DNA of 7,791 bases from the NCBI GenBank assembly GCA_948999435.1, contig CARJCM010000059.1:1-7791 (forward strand), in the 5' to 3' direction. The stretch comes from an uncultured Bacilli bacterium. GTDB lineage: Bacteria; Bacillota_I; Bacilli_A; RF39; UBA660. Within the stretch, counting starts at the first letter, position 1. Each line of letters begins with the position of its first letter. The position numbers and the translations under genes were made by a program. The notes below the pieces were generated by a model that saw nothing but the letters and a program-made list of their open reading frames with translations, was not told where the DNA came from and made no database searches. This document shows positions 1 to 5,579 of this stretch, one piece after another.

Positions 1-341
1 CATTAAATATTCAGGATAATAGCAATTTAGATGTAATTTTTAAAGGTTATATAAAAGAAAAAACTAAAGGAAATGAACTTGTAGAAGATTTAAAGGGATT
101 ACTTGTGAGAAATAATGATACTATTAAAATAAGTCCTATTATGATTGTTGATACTAATGAAGTATTAGCTAATCATTTAGTTACTATTGGCAATTTTAAT
201 ACAGAAGAATTATTTTATTTAGAATCTTTAGGATTAAGTGAAAAAATGGCTAAAGATATGCTAATAGAAAGTTTTATGAAACAAAATATGAGTGAAGTAG
301 AATTAGAATTTTTAAAATTGGGAGGTGATAAAGATGAATAG
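1..341 (+). CDS. sufD: SufD, iron-sulfur cluster assembly scaffold subunit (C-terminal part, 5' truncated by window)
   Basis: The reading frame is open from the left edge (first full codon at base 3) to a TAG stop at 339-341, giving about 112 residues. SufD is a beta-helix protein that forms the SufBCD scaffold with SufB and the ATPase SufC, on which Fe-S clusters are built in the cytoplasm. The visible part has the end of the beta-helix, then the family's C-terminal helical signature: a His in NHLVTIG, the stretch ELFYLESLGLSE, and a helix ending in ESF. SufB has the same architecture, but its tail normally continues as GFC followed by a long extension. Here the tail is short and lacks that Cys, which favours SufD. 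The GTG at 105 is internal to the domain and is not a start. The gene overlaps sufS by 8 bases, so the two are in one operon. SufD rather than SufB is likely but not certain. Confidence 0.85.
   Translation, partial: LNIQDNSNLDVIFKGYIKEKTKGNELVEDLKGLLVRNNDTIKISPIMIVDTNEVLANHLVTIGNFNTEELFYLESLGLSEKMAKDMLIESFMKQNMSEVELEFLKLGGDKDE
320..329 (+). promoter_or_regulatory. Ribosome binding site fixing the sufS start at ATG 334
   Basis: GGGAGGTGAT is a near-perfect Shine-Dalgarno sequence, with GGAGG ending 8 bases before ATG 334. The in-frame GTG at 325 lies inside this site, so it cannot be the start even though it would lengthen the protein by three residues. Confidence 0.85.
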
Positions 342-1530
342 AGAGGATTTTCCTTTACTTAAACAAGATATAATATATCTTGATAATAGTGCAACTAGTT
401 TAAAGCCTCAATGTGTAATTGATGCGATGAATGATTATTATGCTAATTATTCTGCTAATGCCCATAGAGGTGATTATGATTTATCTTTTAAGGTTGATCA
501 AGCATATGAAAATACTAGGGAATTAGTTAAAGATTTTATTAATGCAAAATATTTAGAAGAAATAGTATTTACGGCAGGAGCAACCGAAGGTTTAAATTGG
601 ATAGTTAAAGGATTTTTTGAGAATTATTTAGAAAATGGTGATGAAGTATTAATTACAACTAGTGAACATGCCTCTAATGTTTTACCTTGGTTTAATTTAG
701 TAAAAAAATTAGGTATCGTAGTAAATTATATTCCACTTGATGATAATCATTATGTAACTATTGAAAATGTTAAAAAAGCTATAACACCTAATACTAAAGT
801 TATTAGTTTAGCTGGAGTAACTAATGTTATAGGAGATGCTAGACCTATTAAAGAAATTGTAAAATATGCTCATGATAATAATATATTTGTTGTGTTAGAT
901 GGAGCCCAAATGGTGCCACATGTAAAAACTGATGTTCAAGATTTAGATGTTGATTTTTTAGCTTTCTCAGGACATAAAATGTGTGGACCAACAGGTGTAG
1001 GGGTATTATACGGAAAAAGAGAATTGTTGGAACACTTAGAACCAATTAATTTAGGTGGAGGGATGAATGAATCTTTTGATAATCCTGATGAAACATATTA
1101 TAAACCTTTACCTACTAGATTAGAAGCGGGAACACAAAATATTGCAGGAGTTATAGGACTTGGAGCAGCTATAGAATATATTAATAGTGTGGGTTATGAA
1201 AAAATTGAAGAACAAGAAAAGAAATTAAGAAAGTATTTAATTGATAAATTAATCCCAATATCTCATATTGATATTATAAATATTGAAAGTGATAGTGGAA
1301 TTGTGGCTTTTAATGTTGATAAGATATTTAGTCAGGATGTAGCATATTTTTTAAATAAATATAATATATGTGTTAGAGCAGGTAATCATTGTGCAAAAAT
1401 ATTAAAATCAAGTGTAGGCGTTACTAATACAGTAAGAGTAAGTTTGTATTTTTATAATACTTATGAAGAAATTGATAGTTTAGTGGAACTTTTAAGTGAT
1501 TATGATAAAATAGTAAAAGAGATGATATAA
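334..1530 (+). CDS. sufS: SufS, type II cysteine desulfurase
   Basis: This 398-residue PLP enzyme removes sulfur from L-cysteine, leaving alanine and an enzyme-bound persulfide that is passed to SufU for Fe-S cluster assembly in the cytoplasm. The class V aminotransferase fold is complete. Visible landmarks are YLDNSAT near the N-terminus, SEHASN with His112 (family form EHHSN) over the cofactor ring, and LDGAQ with Asp189 and Gln192. The PLP-binding lysine is Lys215 in SGHKMCGPTGVG. The persulfide-forming Cys353 lies in RAGNHCAKIL (family form RAGHHCAQPL). The length is normal for the family (about 400). The start is ATG 334, set by the ribosome site just upstream. The gene overlaps the end of sufD, and its TAA stop is followed directly by the ATG of sufU. 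The SufU neighbour identifies it as SufS rather than an IscS/NifS-type desulfurase. Confidence 0.96.
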   Translation: MNREDFPLLKQDIIYLDNSATSLKPQCVIDAMNDYYANYSANAHRGDYDLSFKVDQAYENTRELVKDFINAKYLEEIVFTAGATEGLNWIVKGFFENYLENGDEVLITTSEHASNVLPWFNLVKKLGIVVNYIPLDDNHYVTIENVKKAITPNTKVISLAGVTNVIGDARPIKEIVKYAHDNNIFVVLDGAQMVPHVKTDVQDLDVDFLAFSGHKMCGPTGVGVLYGKRELLEHLEPINLGGGMNESFDNPDETYYKPLPTRLEAGTQNIAGVIGLGAAIEYINSVGYEKIEEQEKKLRKYLIDKLIPISHIDIINIESDSGIVAFNVDKIFSQDVAYFLNKYNICVRAGNHCAKILKSSVGVTNTVRVSLYFYNTYEEIDSLVELLSDYDKIVKEMI

Positions 1531-1953
1531 ATGGATCAAGAAACAAAAAGAGAAATTATAATGGAAAATTATATGCATCCGGTAAATAGAAGAAGAAGCG
1601 ATGATAGTTATCATAAAACTAATACTGCTAATTCTTCATGTATAGATAATATTGATATATATGTTAAATTTAAAAATGAAGTTATAGATGATATAACTTT
1701 TGAGGGTGAAGCTTGTGCGATTTCAATATCTGCTACTTCAATTATGATTAATAATTTGATAGGAAAAACTAAGGATGAAGCTTTAAAATATATTAAAGAA
1801 TTTTATAATATGACAGATGGTAAAGAATATGATGGAGAACTTTTACAAGAAGGAATAGTTTACGAAGATATTTATAAACAAGGTAATAGAAAAACGTGTG
1901 CTACTCTACCATTTAGAGGAATAGAAAAAGCTATTTTAGAAAGTTTGAAATAG
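1531..1953 (+). CDS. sufU: SufU, zinc-dependent sulfur acceptor for SufS
   Basis: This 140-residue protein has the IscU/SufU fold. In Gram-positive bacteria SufU is the zinc-bound partner that takes the persulfide sulfur from SufS and passes it towards the SufBCD scaffold. All four expected zinc ligands or sulfur-acceptor positions are present: Cys37 and Asp39 in SSCIDN, Cys62 in FEGEACAIS, and Cys123 in KTCATL. The 18-21-residue insertion between the second and third Cys that separates SufU from IscU is consistent with the length seen here. The gene starts on the base after the sufS stop. Only a weak purine run (AGAG, about 9 bases upstream) precedes it, so its translation probably depends on ribosomes arriving from sufS. 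It is the last gene of the operon in this window and ends inside a terminator hairpin. No sufB follows, unlike the Bacillus order sufCDSUB. Confidence 0.94.
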   Translation: MDQETKREIIMENYMHPVNRRRSDDSYHKTNTANSSCIDNIDIYVKFKNEVIDDITFEGEACAISISATSIMINNLIGKTKDEALKYIKEFYNMTDGKEYDGELLQEGIVYEDIYKQGNRKTCATLPFRGIEKAILESLK

Positions 1954-1960
1954 CTTTTTA
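1926..1960 (+). terminator. Rho-independent terminator ending the suf operon, overlapping the sufU stop codon
   Basis: AAAAGCTATTT (1926-1936) pairs perfectly with AAATAGCTTTT (1948-1958), giving an 11-bp stem plus a possible T-G closing pair and a loop of about 9 bases. A T-rich tail starts within the 3' arm. The left arm lies in the last sufU codons, and the TAG stop (1951-1953) is in the right arm. The A-run on the left could let it work weakly on the other strand, but no gene faces it there. Confidence 0.8.
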
Positions 1961-2001
1961 TGTGTTTTAATTTGAGCTATAGATGGAGAAGTAGTTAAAA
2001 C

Positions 2002-2030
2002 TTGATTTTTTAACTTGTATGTATTATAAT
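2002..2030 (+). promoter_or_regulatory. Sigma-A-type promoter for the 700-aa hypothetical gene
   Basis: A -35 box TTGATT (2002-2007) and a consensus -10 box TATAAT (2025-2030) are separated by exactly 17 bases. It lies between the suf terminator and the next gene. The predicted start of transcription, near 2037, leaves the ribosome site at 2044-2052 in the message and places the upstream in-frame ATG at 2036 at or before the transcript end. Confidence 0.75.
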
Positions 2031-2043
2031 ATTTAATGTTTTT

Positions 2044-2052
2044 AAGGGGGAG
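2044..2052 (+). promoter_or_regulatory. Ribosome binding site fixing the start at ATG 2060
   Basis: AAGGGGGAG ends 7 bases before ATG 2060. It rules out the upstream in-frame ATG at 2036, which has no ribosome site and lies next to the predicted transcription start. Confidence 0.8.
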
Positions 2053-2059
2053 AAATATT

Positions 2060-4162
2060 ATGACATATGTCGAATTAAAAGAATTATTAGCTGAAAACAT
2101 TAAAAAGAATATAGAAAAATTAACAAATAAATTAAATGCAATACATAACGGAGCACTTATAAGCGATGATATTAGATATTCAAACTTTGATAGATTTTGT
2201 GAAATAGCAAGTGAAGGATTAGACTTAATTGATTTGAAATTTAAAATTAAGGAATATGAAGCTTTACTTTTATCCATTGATAGTGATTTTAATAAACCAG
2301 TATATAATTTGCCAATAGTGATGTTTGATATTATTCGTAATGCTACAAACGAAGATGCTGTTGAAATTTTTATTCGTTTAATTAGAGCTAAATCTAAAAC
2401 TAATGCTATAGAATTCATTGATAATCCAGTAATTAATGAATATGAAAAAAGATTATATGGATATTTTAAGAAAAAAGATTGGAAGCAATTTAAAATTGTT
2501 TATGATGAATATATATCTTATTTTTTGCATTCTGAAAATATAGAGGAGTTTTTTATAGCAAGAGGTTTTAGCTTGTCAAAATTGCAATATATGTTTGGTT
2601 GCTTTGGAAATTTACTCATTAGCGAATATTTATTTAAAGATGTTAAAATAAATGAATCAGTAATAGAAATCATTAGAAATGGTTTAAATGATTCTATTGA
2701 AAATAATAATAACATTATTGCAGACTTGCAAGAAATATTCGGTTTAGTACAAAGACTGACTTTTGGTGTTTCTTATTATCTTAAAGAGGAACTTAATAAA
2801 AGGTATAATCTTGATTTGAGTGTGAATGATGGTAAAAAAGATGTGTTAAGAAAAATAGAAGATTTAATTATGAGTCTTAAGAATACTAATGTGTGGATTT
2901 TAGAATTATTGGATGGACTTACAAATAATGGTTTTAAAGTTGTTAATCCTATAATTGCTGGATTTGCTTATACTTTTATGGGAAGTGAACTTGATATTCA
3001 AAAGGTTCTTTTATCAGGGATTAAATTTAATTCGCTAGTTAGAGACGAACCTACAGATAAAGGTGATTTATTCTCTTATAATCTTGAAGTTCAAATGGGT
3101 GACTTAATTTCTAATGATTTGAAAATTAGTATTGATGATTTAGATGAGTTTTTAGCTTTATATAAGTCATATTTAGAAGGTTACATTACAAATAATGAAT
3201 TAGCGACTAAAAATGAAAGATTAGTATCAGATGCTGAAGTTTCGGTGCCAATTTTATTAGATAATATGAGAAACTATATACTTAGTGTAAACGCTAAAGC
3301 AGCTAAGAAAACAGAAACTAAAAGAGTTCAAGTTGTTGAAACTAATGATCCACTAATGGAGTATATAAGTGGTGGAAAAGTTGTAAAAGTTTGTGATTTA
3401 AATTCATTTAAAAAATTGCTTGAGACTACTAGTTTGTCAGATGATAGAAAAACTGAGTATTACAGACAAATGAGTAATGCTATAAGTAGAGAAATAACGC
3501 AAGAAAAAGAAACACTATTAAATTCTATTTTAGAAAGTGATAAAGAATATTATGATGTTGCTAAAGCAAGTAATAGACCAGAAGCTTTACAAATAATAAA
3601 TGAGATAAATGCTTTAATAGATTTAATTTATGAATCAACTTTAGATGATGAAAAAGAGGAATTTAGATTAGAAATAGATGCTAATATTACTTATTTAAAA
3701 GAAATGTTTAAAAAGATAAATCAAAAAGATGGGAATACATATGATAATATCTTATATTATGGATATTATGAGGACTATGAGTTAACTCCATATGTAATGC
3801 TACATATTAGTAATTTTGAAAAAGTTGGTAAAAAGCAAGCTTACGCTGCTTTGAAGAAAATAATTGATGGTAATATAGCTAATGATTTACCTGTTAAAGG
3901 TGATTTACCAGTTAGAGTGTGGTATAAGGGAAAAGATGTTAAAGTATTCTATACTAAAGTTGGTAGTTATACATTAATTATAGGTGGTTTTAGTGGAAAT
4001 AGTGCTTTTAATGAAGTTAAGAATTTTGTAAATTCTAAAGCGTTCCTTACTTATTTAAAAGAATTAACAGAATTAGTTAAAACTAATAAAGTTCCTAGTA
4101 ATTCAGAAATAACTTCTGATATTTTAAGACAAATTAATGAAAAAGGTCAAACAAGAAATTAA
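2060..4162 (+). CDS. Uncharacterised 700-residue, mainly helical protein with a possible RelE/HigB-like C-terminal domain
   Basis: I do not recognise this protein as a member of a named family. It has 700 residues, is rich in Lys, Glu, Asp, Asn, Leu and Ile, and has no signal peptide or clear membrane segment, so it is probably cytoplasmic. Residues 1 to about 410 look like a long run of amphipathic helices. Residues about 412-430 form a Lys/Thr-rich linker (AAKKTETKR). Another helical section follows to about 575. The last part has a different pattern: a helix (QAYAALKKII), then LPVKGD at 611-616, three predicted strands (VRVWYK, VKVFYT, YTLIIGGF, about 618-644) and a closing helix. That order resembles RelE/ParE/HigB toxins. 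This is a judgement from the pattern, not a database match, and no matching antitoxin is obvious. The gene has its own promoter and is followed, after a second promoter, by a 211-aa unknown gene. Codon use matches the neighbours. Confidence 0.9.
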   Translation: MTYVELKELLAENIKKNIEKLTNKLNAIHNGALISDDIRYSNFDRFCEIASEGLDLIDLKFKIKEYEALLLSIDSDFNKPVYNLPIVMFDIIRNATNEDAVEIFIRLIRAKSKTNAIEFIDNPVINEYEKRLYGYFKKKDWKQFKIVYDEYISYFLHSENIEEFFIARGFSLSKLQYMFGCFGNLLISEYLFKDVKINESVIEIIRNGLNDSIENNNNIIADLQEIFGLVQRLTFGVSYYLKEELNKRYNLDLSVNDGKKDVLRKIEDLIMSLKNTNVWILELLDGLTNNGFKVVNPIIAGFAYTFMGSELDIQKVLLSGIKFNSLVRDEPTDKGDLFSYNLEVQMGDLISNDLKISIDDLDEFLALYKSYLEGYITNNELATKNERLVSDAEVSVPILLDNMRNYILSVNAKAAKKTETKRVQVVETNDPLMEYISGGKVVKVCDLNSFKKLLETTSLSDDRKTEYYRQMSNAISREITQEKETLLNSILESDKEYYDVAKASNRPEALQIINEINALIDLIYESTLDDEKEEFRLEIDANITYLKEMFKKINQKDGNTYDNILYYGYYEDYELTPYVMLHISNFEKVGKKQAYAALKKIIDGNIANDLPVKGDLPVRVWYKGKDVKVFYTKVGSYTLIIGGFSGNSAFNEVKNFVNSKAFLTYLKELTELVKTNKVPSNSEITSDILRQINEKGQTRN

Positions 4163-4168
4163 AATAGT

Positions 4169-4196
4169 TTGATATTAATGGTTTTTAGTGTAAAAT
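4169..4196 (+). promoter_or_regulatory. Probable promoter for the 211-aa hypothetical gene
   Basis: TTGATA (4169-4174) and TAAAAT (4191-4196) are 16 bases apart, starting seven bases after the stop of the preceding gene. The predicted transcript start (about 4203) would leave only some 12 bases before ATG 4216. Either the leader is very short or the gene is also read from the upstream promoter; no terminator is visible between the two genes. Confidence 0.55.
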
Positions 4197-4215
4197 ATAT
4201 TTAGTGGTGAAGGTT

Positions 4216-4851
4216 ATGAAAGATTTATTTTTAGAATGTGAAAGCGCTTATCAAAGTTTTAAGCAAAAAAGTGATTTATATAATAAATTATCTCTATTTC
4301 AATTTGATATATTAGATGATATCTATAAAAATATTTTAATATTAGAACAAGGTGTAGATTCGTTTTGTACTGATTATATAGATTTTAGAGATTATACTTT
4401 ATTGGTTGGGAATGAGCATAAAAGTAAAGTCAAAAGATTTGTGCAATACTTAGAGCAATTAAAAAAGGAATTAGATACAGAATTTGCTTGTTATAGAGAT
4501 AAAGTTAATACTCTCTTATCTTATAGTGTAATTTCTTTTTCAGAACTTTTAGAATTATTTAGTTTGTTTAATATTAACTATGTTGATATAATGTTTCCTG
4601 ATGGTATATATAATGATACAAATAAAATTAAAGTTACTATATTAGAGGGCGGTATACCAGTTATTTATGAATTTATAGATTTTATGAATTTAATTGATAT
4701 TGAAGAGGGCGAGATTAGATTTAATTCTGATTTAGAGTATTTATTTGGTTCGGATTTTATTATGTTTTATGTTAATTATAAATGTAATAATCCTAATTGT
4801 GATATTAGTGGTATTTGTATAGAATATAAAAATACTTGTTTAAATCGTTAA
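4216..4851 (+). CDS. Uncharacterised 211-residue protein with a four-cysteine C-terminal tail
   Basis: I do not recognise a family. The protein has 211 residues. The N-terminal half (to about residue 105) looks helical, with a probable coiled coil around FVQYLEQLKKELDTEF. The second half has a more mixed, strand-containing pattern (KVTILEGGIPVIYEF, then an acidic stretch). The tail holds Cys190, Cys195, Cys201 and Cys208, spaced C-x4-C-x5-C-x6-C, which could bind a metal or form disulfides; this is inference. There is no signal peptide or membrane segment. I chose ATG 4216 because GGTGA (4206-4210) sits 5 bases upstream as a modest ribosome site. The in-frame GTGs at 4204 and 4207 fall in or against that site. 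The gene sits 53 bases after the 700-aa gene and may act with it, but nothing in the sequence proves this. Confidence 0.85.
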   Translation: MKDLFLECESAYQSFKQKSDLYNKLSLFQFDILDDIYKNILILEQGVDSFCTDYIDFRDYTLLVGNEHKSKVKRFVQYLEQLKKELDTEFACYRDKVNTLLSYSVISFSELLELFSLFNINYVDIMFPDGIYNDTNKIKVTILEGGIPVIYEFIDFMNLIDIEEGEIRFNSDLEYLFGSDFIMFYVNYKCNNPNCDISGICIEYKNTCLNR

Positions 4852-4864
4852 TTTATGATATATT
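4836..4864 (+). promoter_or_regulatory. Extended -10 promoter of the serine T-box operon
   Basis: TTGTTT (4836-4841), a 17-base spacer and TATATT (4859-4864), with TGA directly before the -10 box, form an extended -10 promoter. Transcription would start near 4871, a few bases before T-box stem I. The -35 box lies inside the last codons of the 211-aa gene. Confidence 0.7.
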
Positions 4865-4875
4865 ATAAAAGTAAA

Positions 4876-5071
4876 ACTTATAAGAGATAAGTATTATATG
4901 GTTGTTTTTAAAAGAGAGTTTATGGTTGGTGAAAATAAATTAATGACATATAAGAAATCTACTCTTTAGTGGAACTAATCATTCCCGTTTCATTCGCGTT
5001 AAGAATTAGAGTAATATAAAGGATGGTACCGCAGAATTTGCTCCTTGCAAGTTTTGGGTTTTTTATTTTTT
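4876..5071 (+). promoter_or_regulatory. T-box riboswitch leader, serine specific (specifier TCT)
   Basis: This leader binds tRNA-Ser: uncharged tRNA stabilises an antiterminator and lets transcription enter the HD gene and serS. Stem I base: AAGAG (4882-4886) pairs with CTCTT (4962-4966). The specifier loop has AGTA (4890-4893) on its 5' side and GAAA then TCT (4958-4960) then A on its 3' side, closed by TTATATG (4894-4900) with CATATAA (4947-4953). TCT is a Ser codon, agreeing with serS downstream. The distal part shows AGAGAG (4913-4918) and GGTTGGTG (4924-4931), as expected for stem I. The T-box motif AGGATGGTACCGCA is at 5020-5033. Antiterminator: AAGGA (5019-5023) pairs with TCCTT (5042-5046) around the 7-base bulge TGGTACC (5024-5030), with a GCA/TGC upper helix. 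The stretch between stem I and the antiterminator is short, about 50 bases, and I could not draw a convincing stem II pseudoknot in it. Confidence 0.95.
5032..5071 (+). terminator. Regulated terminator of the serine T-box
   Basis: CAGAATTTGC (5032-5041) pairs along its full length with GCAAGTTTTG (5047-5056), including two G-T pairs, around the loop TCCTT. Thirteen bases that are nearly all T follow (5059-5071). The loop bases TCCTT and the left arm are also used by the antiterminator, so the two structures exclude each other. The HD gene's ribosome site (AAAGGAGGA, 5072-5080) starts right after the T-run. Confidence 0.9.
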
Positions 5072-5084
5072 AAAGGAGGATAAT

Positions 5085-5579
5085 ATGGATAGCTATCTAA
5101 ATATGGCTAAGATTCTACATTTACAAAATTTAGATGAGTTAGCAAAAGCTAATATGTTAGTTTTAATTGTGTTTAATGATAAAAAAGATAAAGCTGGTGA
5201 GCCTTATATAAGACATTTAAATAAAGTCTCGGAAAGTTTTAGGGATGACAAAGGTAAATGTGTGGCTTTACTTCATGATATTGTCGAAAATACCAGTTTT
5301 ATATTTGATGATTTAATTGCTTTAGGTTTTAGTAAAGAAGTAATTGATGCATTAAGACTTTTAACTAATGACTTAGGAGATTATGATAAATACATTGATA
5401 GATTAATTAAAAGTGATAATATTTTGGCTAAAAAAGTAAAAATAGCAGATTTGCTGGATAATATGAATTTGAATAGATTTGAAGAATTAGATAAAACTAA
5501 TTTTGATAGAATTAGAAATAAATATGTTAAAACTTATATAAAATTAATTGATGATTTAGAGGGAAGGATTTTAAAATGA
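5085..5579 (+). CDS. Small HD-domain protein, RelA/SpoT-hydrolase-like (possible nucleotide or alarmone phosphohydrolase)
   Basis: This 164-residue protein consists of little more than one HD domain of the RelA/SpoT type, a metal-dependent fold that in SpoT and the small alarmone hydrolases removes pyrophosphate from ppGpp. Visible metal-binding positions are His44 in AGEPYIRH, His64-Asp65 in LLHDIVENT, and Asp122 in KIADLLDN, with Asn126 following. Two positions differ from the RSH pattern as I recall it: the Glu-Asp pair after the HD motif is Glu68-Asn69, and the Arg before the K-x-G-E-P-Y-I stretch appears to be Asp35. There is no synthetase, TGS or ACT domain. Hydrolysis of ppGpp is therefore only a possibility; another nucleotide substrate or a regulatory role would fit too. 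It has a strong ribosome site (AAAGGAGGA), is the first gene under the serine T-box, and its stop overlaps the serS start (ATGA), so the two should be made together. Confidence 0.88.
   Translation: MDSYLNMAKILHLQNLDELAKANMLVLIVFNDKKDKAGEPYIRHLNKVSESFRDDKGKCVALLHDIVENTSFIFDDLIALGFSKEVIDALRLLTNDLGDYDKYIDRLIKSDNILAKKVKIADLLDNMNLNRFEELDKTNFDRIRNKYVKTYIKLIDDLEGRILK

Noticed and set aside
105..341. A separate small gene starting at GTG 105
   Set aside because: The frame continues upstream to the window edge and the sequence is the continuous C-terminal domain of SufD.
848..1045. Minus-strand open frame of 65 codons inside sufS
   Set aside because: It is opposite strongly conserved sufS coding sequence, has no ribosome site and shows no recognisable motif.
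2036..2059. Upstream ATG at 2036 as start of the 700-aa gene
   Set aside because: It has no ribosome site, lies at the predicted transcription start, and a strong ribosome site serves ATG 2060.
1936..2418. Minus-strand open frame of 160 codons over the suf terminator and the start of the 700-aa gene
   Set aside because: The Ser/Ile/Leu/Phe-rich translation is typical of antisense AT-rich coding DNA. It has no ribosome site and runs through a terminator and a consensus promoter of the other strand.
2518..2715. Minus-strand open frame of 65 codons inside the 700-aa gene
   Set aside because: A shadow frame with low-complexity translation and no start signals.
2060..4851. The 700-aa and 211-aa genes as a classical type II toxin-antitoxin pair
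   Set aside because: Both are far larger than such pairs, each seems to have its own promoter, neither has a recognisable antitoxin DNA-binding domain, and the RelE likeness is only a fold-level guess.
4958..4963. TAC (Tyr) or CTA (Leu) as T-box specifier in other registers
   Set aside because: The loop geometry (GAAA, triplet, A, then the CTCTT stem) places TCT at the specifier position, and serS downstream agrees with serine.
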